Below, one piece after another: positions 33,771 to 45,671 of a DNA stretch of 64,000 nt. Each line of letters begins with the position of its first letter. The stretch's first letter is position 1. The notes beneath the pieces are model-generated. The model was given only the letters and a program-made list of their open reading frames with translations. It searched no databases and was not told the origin of the DNA. A program made the translations under genes and the position numbers. Source of the DNA: an uncultured Bacteroidota bacterium (lineage in GTDB: Bacteria; Bacteroidota; Bacteroidia; Bacteroidales; P3); contig CACXXO010000003.1 in assembly GCA_902771735.1 (NCBI GenBank), forward strand, positions 51,137-115,136, given 5' to 3'.

Positions 33771-36134
33771 ATGGAACACGCGCACCCCTTCGACCATATC
33801 ATTGTCCGCGACGCGACAGAGAACAATCTCAAGCATGTCGACGTCGAGATTCCCAAGGGGCAAATCACGGTGGTGACGGGTGTGTCGGGTTCCGGCAAGT
33901 CGTCGCTGGTGCTGGACACGATAGCGGCCAAGTCGCGCCGCGAACTGAACGACACCTTCCCTTCTTTCACACAGCAGTACCTGCCCAAATACGGACGTCC
34001 GCACGTGGGGGAGATTGAGAACCTGCCCATTGCCATCGTGATAGAGCAGCGCAAGCCCACCGCCAACTCACGATCCACCGTGGGCACCTACACAGACATC
34101 TACGCCCACCTGCGACTGCTTTTCTCGCGTATGGGGAAACCTTTCGTGGGATACAGCGACGCCTTCTCGTTCAACCATCCGTCGGGCAGCTGTCCGCGCT
34201 GCGACGGTTTGGGCGAGATTCGGGAGCTGGACATCCACAAGCTGGTGGACTTCGACAAGTCGCTCAACGACGAGGACACTATCCATTACATCGCTTTCCA
34301 CAAGGGCGGATGGCGCTGGATACGCTACGCCTACAGCGGTCTCTTCGACCTCGACAAGAAAATCAAGGACTACACACCCGAGGAGCTCGACCTCTTCCTC
34401 AACTCGCCGCAAACAAAACTGAAGAACCCACCCTCCAACTGGCCCAAGACAGCCAAATACGAAGGTCTTATCCCGCGCATGTACCGCAGCATCATCAACT
34501 CGGAGGAGGGGCTGCTGCACGCCGCCGCCATCAACCCGATGCTGACGATGGGCACCTGTCCCGATTGCGGCGGCACACGCCTCAACGAGAAGATACGCTC
34601 CTGCAGGATCAACGGCCTCAACATCGCCGAGGTGACGGCCATGAGTATCAGCGACTGCCGCCGCTGGATGGAGGCCCTCGACAATCCCGACAGGGAGCCG
34701 TGTACCGCTGAATCCAAATCGGAAGCAGCGAAGAATGGGCTGGGGGAAGATATCAAACACGCCACTATCAAGCGCTTGGCGGCCCTCGAAGAGATAGGGC
34801 TCGGCTACCTCACCCTCGACCGCGCCATCGGCACCCTCTCGGGCGGCGAGGCTCAGCGCTGCAAGATTGCCAAATACATCAACTCCCCCCTCTCCGACGT
34901 GATGTATATCCTCGACGAGCCGAGCGTGGGTCTCCACAACCACGACATCCTGCTGATGCAGAAATCGGTACAGAAACTCAAGAACCACGGCAATACAGTC
35001 ATCATCGTGGAGCACCACAAGGAAATCATCAAGATGGCCGACCATATCATCGACATGGGACCCGGCGCGGGCATGAACGGCGGCGAGGTAGTCTTCGAGG
35101 GCAACTACGAAGAACTGCTGCACAGCAAGACACTTACAGGCACCATGCTCAGCACTTCGAGCGCCATGAAAGAGCAGGTGCGCCCGCCTAGGGATTTCTT
35201 CCTTTTGGAGAACGCCAACCTGCACAACCTGAAGAATGTCTCCATAAAACTTCCGTTAGGGGTGCTGTGCGGCATCGCGGGAGTGGCGGGCTCCGGCAAG
35301 AGCTCCCTGATGGAATGCTTCACTCAACAAGTCATTCAGGCATGCGGCGACTCGTCCACCCAGTCACCCATCATCTATATCAGCCAGAAAAACATCGGCA
35401 TCAGCCTTCGCAGCACCCCGGCAACCTATCTGGACGTTGCCGACGACATCCGCAAGCTCTTTGCCAAAACCAACAAAACCAAAGCCGACCTCTTCACCTT
35501 CAACGGCAAGGGGGGCTGCCCCGTTTGTCAGGGCAAGGGAGTCATTGTCAACGACATGGCTTTCATGGATGCCATCGAGACCACCTGCGAAGCCTGCGGC
35601 GGATTGCGCTATTCACCCGAAGTACTGTCCTACAAGGTGAAAGGTCTCAACATCGCCGAAACGATGGACCTCACCGCCAACAAAGCCTCCGAGCTGTTTG
35701 CCGGCACCGTCATTGCCGAAAAGTTGGAACCACTACGTAAAGTCGGCCTCGGATACCTCCACCTCAACCAGTCGCTCTCCACCCTCTCCGGCGGCGAGCT
35801 GCAGCGCATCAAACTGGCCTCCTACCTAAATGCAGCCACCCTGTCCCCCAATCATCCGGGCACTCAGTCTCACATCTTCATCATGGACGAGCCTTCCGAC
35901 GGCCTTCATGCAGGCGACATCCGCCGCATCCTCAATCTCTTCGACTCCATGGTGGAGGCGGGCAACTCCATCTTCCTCATCGAGCACAACATCGAGATGC
36001 TGAAATCGTGCGACTACCTCATCGAGCTCGGCCCCGGAGGCGGCGCCATGGGAGGGAGAATCATCTTCTCCGGAACTCCCCAGGCCATGTCCGAGTGCCC
36101 ATCCTCCATCACCGGACCCTATTTAAAGGATTAA
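33771..36134 (+). CDS. Short UvrA-like ABC ATPase without the UvrB-binding domain
   Basis: A 787-residue ABC protein of the UvrA family with two ATPase modules: Walker A GVSGSGKSSL and GVAGSGKSSL, signatures LSGGEAQR and LSGGELQR, Walker B YILDEPSVGL and FIMDEPSDGL. Zinc-type cysteine pairs CPRCDGLG/CPDCGGTR and CPVCQGKG/CEACGG are kept. True UvrA (about 940 residues) has a UvrB-binding insert after LLFARVG; here LLFSRMGKPFVGYSD runs straight into FSFNHPSG, so that insert (about 120 residues) is absent. It is therefore a UvrA2-type protein, possibly for drug tolerance, and not the standard UvrA. No drug efflux gene is adjacent. Confidence 0.9.
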   Translation: MEHAHPFDHIIVRDATENNLKHVDVEIPKGQITVVTGVSGSGKSSLVLDTIAAKSRRELNDTFPSFTQQYLPKYGRPHVGEIENLPIAIVIEQRKPTANSRSTVGTYTDIYAHLRLLFSRMGKPFVGYSDAFSFNHPSGSCPRCDGLGEIRELDIHKLVDFDKSLNDEDTIHYIAFHKGGWRWIRYAYSGLFDLDKKIKDYTPEELDLFLNSPQTKLKNPPSNWPKTAKYEGLIPRMYRSIINSEEGLLHAAAINPMLTMGTCPDCGGTRLNEKIRSCRINGLNIAEVTAMSISDCRRWMEALDNPDREPCTAESKSEAAKNGLGEDIKHATIKRLAALEEIGLGYLTLDRAIGTLSGGEAQRCKIAKYINSPLSDVMYILDEPSVGLHNHDILLMQKSVQKLKNHGNTVIIVEHHKEIIKMADHIIDMGPGAGMNGGEVVFEGNYEELLHSKTLTGTMLSTSSAMKEQVRPPRDFFLLENANLHNLKNVSIKLPLGVLCGIAGVAGSGKSSLMECFTQQVIQACGDSSTQSPIIYISQKNIGISLRSTPATYLDVADDIRKLFAKTNKTKADLFTFNGKGGCPVCQGKGVIVNDMAFMDAIETTCEACGGLRYSPEVLSYKVKGLNIAETMDLTANKASELFAGTVIAEKLEPLRKVGLGYLHLNQSLSTLSGGELQRIKLASYLNAATLSPNHPGTQSHIFIMDEPSDGLHAGDIRRILNLFDSMVEAGNSIFLIEHNIEMLKSCDYLIELGPGGGAMGGRIIFSGTPQAMSECPSSITGPYLKD

Positions 36135-36140
36135 GGGCAA

Positions 36141-36180
36141 AAAAAAGCGGCGAGAATCGCATGATTCTCGCCGCTTTTTT
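36141..36180. terminator. Bidirectional intrinsic terminator
   Basis: An 18-bp perfect stem (36141-36158 with 36163-36180) with GCAT loop, A-tract on the left and T-tract on the right. It lies between the convergent UvrA-like gene and secA. Confidence 0.93.
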
Positions 36181-36192
36181 TTACCAATGGAA

Positions 36193-39507
<3,315 letters not shown>

Positions 39508-39583
39508 ATACTTTTTACAATTATTATCTTTAAATATTAATACTTAACTCGTTACCCGTTCCGTCGCGGAACAGAAAAACAAA

Positions 39584-39591
39584 CAAAGATA
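39584..39591 (-). promoter_or_regulatory. -7 box of secA
   Basis: The minus strand reads TATCTTTG about 77 bases before the ATG at 39507. The leader holds a small hairpin (GTTCCG-TCG-CGGAAC) near 39557-39572. Confidence 0.6.
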
Positions 39592-39654
39592 CAACTTTTT
39601 TTTCAATGGCGGCGGAAAAATAAAAAAACGGTAGCAAAATGGTAGCTATTTTCC

Positions 39655-39745
39655 ACCTACGAACACCCTACCAACTCCCTACCAACTCCTACCGTGGTAG
39701 GACTTGGTTAGGAGTTGATAGGGCGATGGTAGGGCGTTAGTACCT
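39655..39745. repeat. Large intergenic palindrome, copy E
   Basis: Centre between 39694 and 39695 with a G-T wobble at the tip. Arms pair well for about 15 positions with one mismatch (39686/39703), then a single-base bulge and further partial pairing. GTTAATTTTAAC follows at 39771-39782. It lies between divergent secA and the tRNA-Ser promoter. Confidence 0.85.
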
Positions 39746-39793
39746 TGTTGACAGCACTTTATGCGGAAGTGTTAATTTTAACAAATTTTTCAT

Positions 39794-39824
39794 TTTGCCA
39801 TGTCGAAAAAAGTGTGTACTTTTG
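39794..39824 (+). promoter_or_regulatory. Promoter of tRNA-Ser
   Basis: TTTG at 39794-39797 and TACTTTTG at 39817-39824 with a 19-base spacer. Bases 39803-39830 are identical to 61670-61697 in front of the tRNA-Leu gene. Confidence 0.8.
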
Positions 39825-39844
39825 CACCCGTTTTCGACTAAAAT

Positions 39845-39934
39845 GGAGAGATGCCGGAGTGGTCGATCGGGGCGGTCTCGAAAACCGTTGACCAGCTTGC
39901 TGGTCCCAGGGTTCGAATCCCTGTCTCTCCGCCA
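39845..39934 (+). tRNA. tRNA-Ser(CGA)
   Basis: Acceptor GGAGAGA pairs with TCTCTCC, the 3' CCA is encoded, and the anticodon loop CTCGAAA gives anticodon CGA (reads UCG). A long variable arm (ACCAGC-TTGC-GCTGGT-type) and T-arm GGGTTCGAATCCC are present, as expected for serine tRNA. It is followed by a terminator at 39941 and by the accessory island, which makes it a candidate integration site. Confidence 0.96.
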
Positions 39935-39940
39935 GAGAAT

Positions 39941-39983
39941 GTCTCACAGGTTCATCAAACAAACGTGTGAGACCTTTTGTTTG
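39941..39983 (+). terminator. Terminator after tRNA-Ser
   Basis: An 8-bp perfect stem (39941-39948 with 39966-39973) followed by CTTTTGTTTG. The loop is 17 bases, so the call is moderate. Confidence 0.65.
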
Positions 39984-40032
39984 TCAGAAAACAATGACGT
40001 TTTTCGATTGGGTGAGAAGTTTTGAAGAAGAA

Positions 40033-40740
40033 TTAGGAAAGGTATTCGTGCCAGAGATTCTTATGCGTTTTCCAGAACTTATCGGGTGAGAAACCTGTGA
40101 CAGGCCGATATGTAATATCTGTTATCTTAATCTCCGCCAGCAAATACAACGGCCAAATCGCCTCCATCCTATAGTATGTGTGACCCAAAACATACCAGAC
40201 GAAATCTTTCATCACCAACCCTCTCGGCTCAAACAGTTTCTGATGATAGGGGAAACCCGTTCTTGGATGATAGTAGATTAAATCGACACACTTTTGCTGA
40301 CGGATGGCATCCATTAGGACATTCACATTCTCTGCTCCCGTAGCCTTGCAGTCAATATACATATACTTCCTGTTTTCTTCCGTATCCTGCAACTGCTTCA
40401 TCGCCGCCGACGTTTCAAAAGCCATAAGGAACGGCATCGTCCAAGGGGTGCTGTTGCTCTTCGGCTCTTCCACCAACCGATAGCGATATCTTCTGTTCTC
40501 TTCCGACAACGCTTTCTTTCCCACCTCGTTTTGAAGGCGGTTGTCGCACTCTATCTTGATGCCAAATCTGTCACGGAGTTCTTTCAGATAGTTGTGGAAT
40601 GTCCTCTTGGACAGAATCTTCTCCATTTTCGGCTCGTCGACAAGTTTGTCTATCAACTGGTCGAATGTGATGCCTGTCTCTCCGGCTCTGCGGAACTGGG
40701 CAACCAGCCAAGAAAGCATTTCCAAATTTTTGTAATCCAT
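40033..40740 (-). CDS. WYL-domain transcriptional regulator
   Basis: A 235-residue regulator. The N-terminus is a winged-helix-like DNA-binding region (ITFDQLIDKLVDEPKMEKILSKRTFHNYL), and the C-terminal part is a WYL-type ligand-sensing domain (VDLIYYHPRTG, FEPRGLVMKDFVWYVLGHTY, AEIKITDITYRPVTGF). WYL proteins commonly regulate defence and stress operons in response to ligands such as nucleic acids. I chose the ATG at 40740 because the promoter box at 40762-40769 lies just upstream, so the in-frame extension to 40806 cannot be translated. It is divergent from the DnaE-like gene. Confidence 0.82.
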   Translation of the reverse strand: MDYKNLEMLSWLVAQFRRAGETGITFDQLIDKLVDEPKMEKILSKRTFHNYLKELRDRFGIKIECDNRLQNEVGKKALSEENRRYRYRLVEEPKSNSTPWTMPFLMAFETSAAMKQLQDTEENRKYMYIDCKATGAENVNVLMDAIRQQKCVDLIYYHPRTGFPYHQKLFEPRGLVMKDFVWYVLGHTYYRMEAIWPLYLLAEIKITDITYRPVTGFSPDKFWKTHKNLWHEYLS

Positions 40741-40761
40741 CCGATGTTTTGTTTCTCGGTG

Positions 40762-40791
40762 CAAAGGTACGAAAAATAATTTGTATGCAAA
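40762..40791 (-). promoter_or_regulatory. Promoter of the WYL regulator gene
   Basis: Minus strand TACCTTTG (CAAAGGTA at 40762-40769) and TTTG (CAAA at 40788-40791), spacer 18 bases. The -33 element lies inside the 19-mer shared with 42591-42609, so occupancy of that site would block transcription. Confidence 0.72.
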
Positions 40792-40813
40792 ATAAATGTC
40801 ACGCAAGTGTTAA
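40781..40813. promoter_or_regulatory. Candidate WYL operator, copy 1
   Basis: TTGTATGCAAAATAAATGT at 40781-40799 is exactly repeated at 42591-42609. GCAAGTGTTAA follows at 40803-40813; its reverse complement TTAACACTTGC occurs after copy 2 at 42624-42634. The site overlaps the WYL promoter. Confidence 0.55.
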
Positions 40814-40935
40814 AGTGTCATAACGTCAAATATTTGCAAATTAGCAATCTAACCACTCATAAAAAAGATAATAAAAAGACCTCTTCGTATTTCTATTGTA
40901 GAGCTCTCCCAAAATAACATCAAAAATTAAACAGT

Positions 40936-42573
40936 ATGAAAACCGACAAAAAACAATTTTCAGAGCCTACAACCAACAACAAGGCAGAGGCGAAAAACGA
41001 CAGCCAGCCGCCGAAGACTCCACCAACTCCCATCCCCATCGAGTTGGCAAATGTAGTGAAGAACGAGAATGAGTATCTGGAGTATCTCGTCTGGAAAGGT
41101 GCGGACGACCGCTATGGGTATGATTTGGGTGAGGAGATAAAAGGTCGAATCACTTACGAACTCAATGTAATCAAGAAAAAAGGTGTTGCTGCCTATTTCC
41201 TGATGTTTTGGAACATCGTTAGGGCTGCCCGTGAGGAACTGGGCGTACTTGTGGGACCAGGAAGAGGACGCACACCTGGCTCCATCGTGGCTTACTGTCT
41301 ACGCATCACCGACATTGATCCAATACGATACGGGTTGTCATTTGAGAGATTTTATAGCACTCAGAGCAAGGGGCTTCCAGACATAGCCATAGACGTTGAA
41401 AGCGAAGGCAGGCATAAAGTAATCACATGGTTAAAAAACTTTTATGGCGAAAAATGCGTTGCACATATCATTGCCCAAGGAACAACAGGCTTAAAGTATA
41501 CTATGGCAGACTTACAGCGTATGGAGAGAATGCCCATCGAGACGTACAATGCCATCCAATATGCCATCAAGCATCGTATTCCAGAAACTGAACGGCACGT
41601 CAGTATAGATGCAAACAGAATTGTCATTGCGACTGAAGACATTAGCAACATAGTACCCATATGTGAAGTAAACGATAAAACGAGTGGAAAGAACGTGCTC
41701 GCCGCCCAATGTGATGCAAGTACCATTGAGGAGGCAGGGCTTGTTATGATAAATATCCTTGGCCTTAACGTGCTATCGGTTATAAGGAGTTGTGTGTCCA
41801 GGATCAAGAAAACCACGGGCAAGGAAATCGATATAAATGCCATCCCCCTCGATGACCAACCTACCTTAAAAATCTTCAACGAAGGGAATACAATCGGCGT
41901 GTTTCTGTTCGAGAGCACGGGTATGCGTATGAAACTGCGCAAACTGAAGACCTTATCTTTCAACGACCTTGTTGCCGCCGAAACCCTCTATCGGCCAGGA
42001 ACAATGGGGCTATTCGGCAGATTGATAGACAGAATTAACGGCGAGGAAAAAATATCATATCTCTTGCCGGAAATGGAGCAATGCATGGGAAGTACCTATG
42101 GCCTCACTATCTATCAAGAGCAAATCATCCAGTTAAGCCAGATACTGGCCGGTTTCACCCCAGGAGAGAGTGCTGTTTTAATCAGAGCAATCTGCTTTAG
42201 GAAAAAGGACATTCTCGACTGGTTGGAAATACAATTCATGGATGGAGGGATGAAGAAAGGACATCCCCAAGACATCCTTAGGAAGATATGGAATGAATGG
42301 AAGGCCGAGGGAAATCATTTATTCTATAAAAGCCACTCAACATGTTACACATTGATGGCATTCCAGACAGCATACCTCAAAGCGCACTATCTGGCAGAAT
42401 ATATGGAAATATTAGTAAACCAAGCCCGTGACGATGAAGCCCGAATGAAAGAACTGATAGCTGATTGCCAAGCCAATGGACTTGTCGTAGAGGACGAGAC
42501 GGCCAAAGTCAAAATTGGAGACGGCATCGTTGTCAACATCGACAGAAAGAAGGTCAGAAAATCAAACCAATGA
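40936..42573 (+). CDS. DnaE-like protein with degenerate polymerase active site
   Basis: A 545-residue protein matching the palm, thumb and finger part of DNA polymerase III alpha, without the PHP domain and without the beta-binding and C-terminal domains. Key matches: VGPGRGRTPGSIVAY (usual VGPGRGSAAGS), ITDIDPIRYGLSFERF, PTYGLTIYQEQI-like STYGLTIYQEQIIQL, YKSHSTCYTLM. The catalytic PDxDxD motif reads LPDIAID, so the second Asp (E. coli D403) is Ala151 while D149 is kept. The third Asp (D555, FDFLGL) is Asn273 in MINILGL, and K553 is Met271. Polymerase activity is therefore unlikely. Residues 1-35 are Pro/Lys-rich and low in complexity. It follows the divergent WYL gene. Confidence 0.82.
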   Translation: MKTDKKQFSEPTTNNKAEAKNDSQPPKTPPTPIPIELANVVKNENEYLEYLVWKGADDRYGYDLGEEIKGRITYELNVIKKKGVAAYFLMFWNIVRAAREELGVLVGPGRGRTPGSIVAYCLRITDIDPIRYGLSFERFYSTQSKGLPDIAIDVESEGRHKVITWLKNFYGEKCVAHIIAQGTTGLKYTMADLQRMERMPIETYNAIQYAIKHRIPETERHVSIDANRIVIATEDISNIVPICEVNDKTSGKNVLAAQCDASTIEEAGLVMINILGLNVLSVIRSCVSRIKKTTGKEIDINAIPLDDQPTLKIFNEGNTIGVFLFESTGMRMKLRKLKTLSFNDLVAAETLYRPGTMGLFGRLIDRINGEEKISYLLPEMEQCMGSTYGLTIYQEQIIQLSQILAGFTPGESAVLIRAICFRKKDILDWLEIQFMDGGMKKGHPQDILRKIWNEWKAEGNHLFYKSHSTCYTLMAFQTAYLKAHYLAEYMEILVNQARDDEARMKELIADCQANGLVVEDETAKVKIGDGIVVNIDRKKVRKSNQ

Positions 42574-42590
42574 AGACCGCAAATTTGGCA

Positions 42591-42634
42591 TTGTATGCAA
42601 AATAAATGTAATACAAAAGTTAATTAACACTTGC
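42591..42634. promoter_or_regulatory. Candidate WYL operator, copy 2
   Basis: Exact copy of the 19-mer TTGTATGCAAAATAAATGT at 42591-42609, then TTAACACTTGC at 42624-42634, the inverted form of the 11-mer in copy 1. It lies just after the DnaE-like gene and 107-150 bases before the next gene; a TACTTTTA box at 42636-42643 may be the promoter it controls. Confidence 0.5.
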
Positions 42635-42740
42635 TTACTTTTAGCATAAAACACTATTTGATAGCAAGTTGTAATTTTTACAAAAAGATCTTTTTGAAAG
42701 TCATTCGTAGATATAAAGCAGACAACAATTGCAACACGAT

Positions 42741-43271
42741 ATGAAAACGAACAAAAAAAACACCCAGAAGGTGAGCCTCGACGAGGCCATCGCCAACGCC
42801 ACCAACGCGTGCAAAGTTATCTGCGTCATCAACGCCCGCTTCGCCCAGCAGGGAATCCCCCTTCTCGTAATGGGCGACACCCACAGCATGATAGGCGAGA
42901 AAGGCAACCGCTCCCTCTGCATCGACCGCGACGACCTGGCTCTCTTCAACGCCATCAGTATGCGCGAGGCATTGAAAATCGCCGACCTGGCTGTCAAAAC
43001 CAAGCAGCGCGGCAGCCAACCAGACACTCCTATCAATGTGATTTTCAGCGGCGACCCCCACAGGGGAATGTATTGGGCAAACCTGCTGAACGAGCTGCTG
43101 ACCCTCCACCTCAAGAGCATGCCGTTCTCCGCGCTCTACAGCGGCAAGCACTACGAGGGCAAGGGCATCTTCATCATCGCCTCCGACCTGCCAGTGGCCG
43201 AGCTGAAGCGCGGCTTCCCAAAACTCTACTCCGATGTCATACTCTTGGAGAATACACCTTCAAGAGTATGA
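42741..43271 (+). CDS. Hypothetical island protein
   Basis: A 176-residue soluble protein of no family I recognise. The N-terminus is Lys/Thr-rich, then alternating helices and strands with IPLLVMGDTHSMIGEKG, NVIFSGDPHRGMYWANLLNE and GIFIIASDLPVAELKRG; the alpha/beta pattern suggests a Rossmann-like or nucleotide-handling fold, but this is inference. I chose the ATG at 42741; an in-frame TTG at 42729 is possible. Its GC content is clearly higher than that of the genes on both sides, so it may have a separate origin. A copy of the candidate WYL operator lies upstream. Confidence 0.7.
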   Translation: MKTNKKNTQKVSLDEAIANATNACKVICVINARFAQQGIPLLVMGDTHSMIGEKGNRSLCIDRDDLALFNAISMREALKIADLAVKTKQRGSQPDTPINVIFSGDPHRGMYWANLLNELLTLHLKSMPFSALYSGKHYEGKGIFIIASDLPVAELKRGFPKLYSDVILLENTPSRV

Positions 43272-43313
43272 CTTCCAAATGTTAGTTCTTCGGGAAGTCT
43301 CCTGTTAGAAATA

Positions 43314-43345
43314 TTTGGCTGATTGAAAATAAAGTTGTACCTTTG
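43314..43345 (+). promoter_or_regulatory. Promoter of the nuclease-MBL-phosphoesterase operon
   Basis: TTTG at 43314-43317 and TACCTTTG at 43338-43345 with a 20-base spacer; ATG at 43363. A close match to the Bacteroidota consensus, so the three downstream genes form their own transcription unit. Confidence 0.8.
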
Positions 43346-43362
43346 CACCAAAAAAAACTGTT

Positions 43363-44397
43363 ATGAAACACTGTACTCAAATTTCCAACAAAGAGGTGGT
43401 TAGGGAAACCCTTCGCTTGTTGAATGAAAATCCAGAATGGAAAGACCGCTATGCACAGTATGCAATGGCCATCAAAAAAAACAGTGAAATTTACGGAATC
43501 AACTCCAGAAAATTTCACTTAAGCAAACCGCTATACGTTTACAGTAGTATTACAAAAGCAAAAAATGACAGTTCTACGAGTACCTTTGATATGCGTTTTG
43601 CTGGTCAAAGTGTTGGTGAGATAACCGTAAATAAGAAAGGTTTGGTATCATTAAAGGTAAGTGACCAGCAAGCAAAATATGCAAAAGAGCATTTTGGTTA
43701 TAATAGAGCAGAGGGCTTTTCCGTTGAATGGCGTACTCAAATAGCTTCTGAATATCGTAGTCTTTTTTCGACACAAAAGTCCACAAAAGAAACTAAAATC
43801 CATAGCCAAGAACATCGAATTGAAAACTGGATGCTTGCAGAGTTCGCAAAAAAGACCCGAAAAGAAGGCAAATTACTATGCAACATTCAGCCCGTGCGGT
43901 TGGGTGGTAAATTTTTCCAGTTAGCCACCCCTCTTTCAGCTAGCAATCACGGAGAGAAGCCCAAATATTCGTCTAAAAATGGTGGAGGTATTGACATACT
44001 TGCCAGAGTGAATCATACAATATACAGAAGGGATAACAGGTTTGCCGTAATTGAATTGAAAGATGAGAATAAGCCGGAGGAATCACAAGCAATGACAATA
44101 CAACAGGCGTTAACCTATGCTACATTTTTGGCGTGTCTACTGCGTAGTGACAGTGGCAACGTATGGTGGAATGTTCTTGGAAGAAGCAAAGATGTACCTG
44201 CTGATTTAATAATTGATGCTGTCACACTTATGCCTAACGAAGGTGATTCGGAAGAGGGTTTTATGGAAGAAATAAAGATTGATGAATTAAATGTCACACT
44301 AATGCCCTACACTTTGTACTATAAACCAGACAAAAATGGAAATCCAATGTCTTTTGGAGGTACACTTAAGGAAACGCTAGCAAATAAAGGACAATGA
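43363..44397 (+). CDS. Putative PD-(D/E)XK nuclease
   Basis: A 344-residue, comparatively AT-rich gene product. The region GGGIDILARV, then FAVIELKDENKPEE, then MTIQQALTYATFL carries the Asp, Glu-x-Lys and Gln/Tyr pattern of the PD-(D/E)XK nuclease fold (about residues 205-260). The N-terminal 180 residues have no recognised domain and could recognise substrate. It is the first gene of a trio joined by ATGA overlaps with the next genes, which are also nuclease- or phosphatase-like. Assignment rests on the motif, not on similarity to a named family. Confidence 0.68.
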   Translation: MKHCTQISNKEVVRETLRLLNENPEWKDRYAQYAMAIKKNSEIYGINSRKFHLSKPLYVYSSITKAKNDSSTSTFDMRFAGQSVGEITVNKKGLVSLKVSDQQAKYAKEHFGYNRAEGFSVEWRTQIASEYRSLFSTQKSTKETKIHSQEHRIENWMLAEFAKKTRKEGKLLCNIQPVRLGGKFFQLATPLSASNHGEKPKYSSKNGGGIDILARVNHTIYRRDNRFAVIELKDENKPEESQAMTIQQALTYATFLACLLRSDSGNVWWNVLGRSKDVPADLIIDAVTLMPNEGDSEEGFMEEIKIDELNVTLMPYTLYYKPDKNGNPMSFGGTLKETLANKGQ

Positions 44398-45671
44398 CCA
44401 TCACCATCCATAGAGGAATCAACCAAATAGGCGGATGCATCACGGAGATTGCATCCTCCTCTGGTACAAAGATACTGATTGACCTGGGGCACAACCTACC
44501 GGAGGGCGATGAGCCTTCGGAAGACAAATATGAAGACAGCGAAAATCTGTCGGCTTTGCTTGACGGCGTAAAGGCTGTGTTCTACACTCACCCGCATGGC
44601 GACCATGTCGGTTTTGAGACTGAAGTCGCAAAAAGAGGCATAGATCAGTATATTGGCAGTCTTAGCAAAGAACTGATGATTCTCCTTAAAGGGCATTTGG
44701 CTTACAATGGCGACCCCAAATTCAAGGCTGAATTGGAGGCTTTCAAGAAATTCCGCACCTTTGAGGCAAAAAAGAGGATACCAATCGACGATATTTCGAT
44801 TACCCCGTATTTTGTAAGCCACTCGGCTCCTGACGCATATATGTTTTTGATAGAGTGTGATGGGAAAAAAGTGCTGCATACCGGTGACTTTCGAGAACAC
44901 GGTTATCGGGGAAAGGGGTTGATACCTACGATTAACAGTTATATTGCACATCGCAAAATAGATGTTCTTATAACCGAAGGTACTATGCTCAGTCGCAACG
45001 ACTCGCGCCTGATGACGGAAAACGAACTTAAGTACAATGCTATAGACATCTTCCGACAGCATAGGAACATCTTTGTCATGTGTTCCTCAATGGATGCCGA
45101 CAGGTTAGCTTCGTTCTATCAAGCAGCACAAGCGGTGGGCAAGATGTTTGTGGTGGATGGATTCCAATGGAAAGTTTTGGAAACCATAGGTAACACCCTT
45201 GGGACAAAAAGTATCCTATACCGTTTTCCGAAGCGAAGATACTATGAAAATCATATGGATACAATACGGAACGCCGCTCAAACAAATGGATTTGTCTCCA
45301 TTGTGCGTAACAATGTAAAAAGCCGAGAATTCATCGAGGCTATTTATCCTACACTTGACCCTAAAGAAACCTGTTTTATATACTCGCAGTTTTTAGGCTA
45401 CATATTACCGACACATTCGGCATTCCAACAACGGACATACGATTTTGTGCATTCTCGTGAATGGCAAATTGAGTATCTCCATACCTCGGGTCATGCTTCG
45501 CGCGAGGCGCTGGCGATGGTGTGCAACAAAGTCAATCCCCGATTAGCCATCATTCCGATACACCGTGAGGCTGAAAGTGATTTCCGCAGCCTCGATATCC
45601 CCCAGGAACTGAAAGACAAAGTGCATACCGAAAGCACAACCCTCGAAGGTGTGAAAATCATCATCAAATGA
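44394..45671 (+). CDS. MBL-fold beta-CASP ribonuclease J-like protein
   Basis: A 425-residue metallo-beta-lactamase-fold hydrolase. The N-terminus INQIGGCITEI matches RNase J; the zinc motif is THPHGDHVG, with later VSHSAPDAYMF and LHTGDFREHG metal ligands. A beta-CASP region follows (FVMCSSMDADRLASF) and the C-terminal HTSGHASREAL is the beta-CASP His motif. It is shorter than housekeeping RNase J (about 555) because the C-terminal domain is missing. Exo- or endonuclease activity on RNA or DNA is expected. It overlaps both neighbours by four bases. Confidence 0.85.
   Translation: MTITIHRGINQIGGCITEIASSSGTKILIDLGHNLPEGDEPSEDKYEDSENLSALLDGVKAVFYTHPHGDHVGFETEVAKRGIDQYIGSLSKELMILLKGHLAYNGDPKFKAELEAFKKFRTFEAKKRIPIDDISITPYFVSHSAPDAYMFLIECDGKKVLHTGDFREHGYRGKGLIPTINSYIAHRKIDVLITEGTMLSRNDSRLMTENELKYNAIDIFRQHRNIFVMCSSMDADRLASFYQAAQAVGKMFVVDGFQWKVLETIGNTLGTKSILYRFPKRRYYENHMDTIRNAAQTNGFVSIVRNNVKSREFIEAIYPTLDPKETCFIYSQFLGYILPTHSAFQQRTYDFVHSREWQIEYLHTSGHASREALAMVCNKVNPRLAIIPIHREAESDFRSLDIPQELKDKVHTESTTLEGVKIIIK

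Noticed and set aside
33771-36134. UvrA-like gene as the housekeeping uvrA
   Set aside because: The UvrB-binding insert is absent and the protein is about 150 residues shorter than UvrA.
42741-43271. The unknown island protein as a metallophosphatase because of GDTHS
   Set aside because: The other calcineurin-type motifs (GNHD, GHxH) are missing, and the motif alone is not specific.
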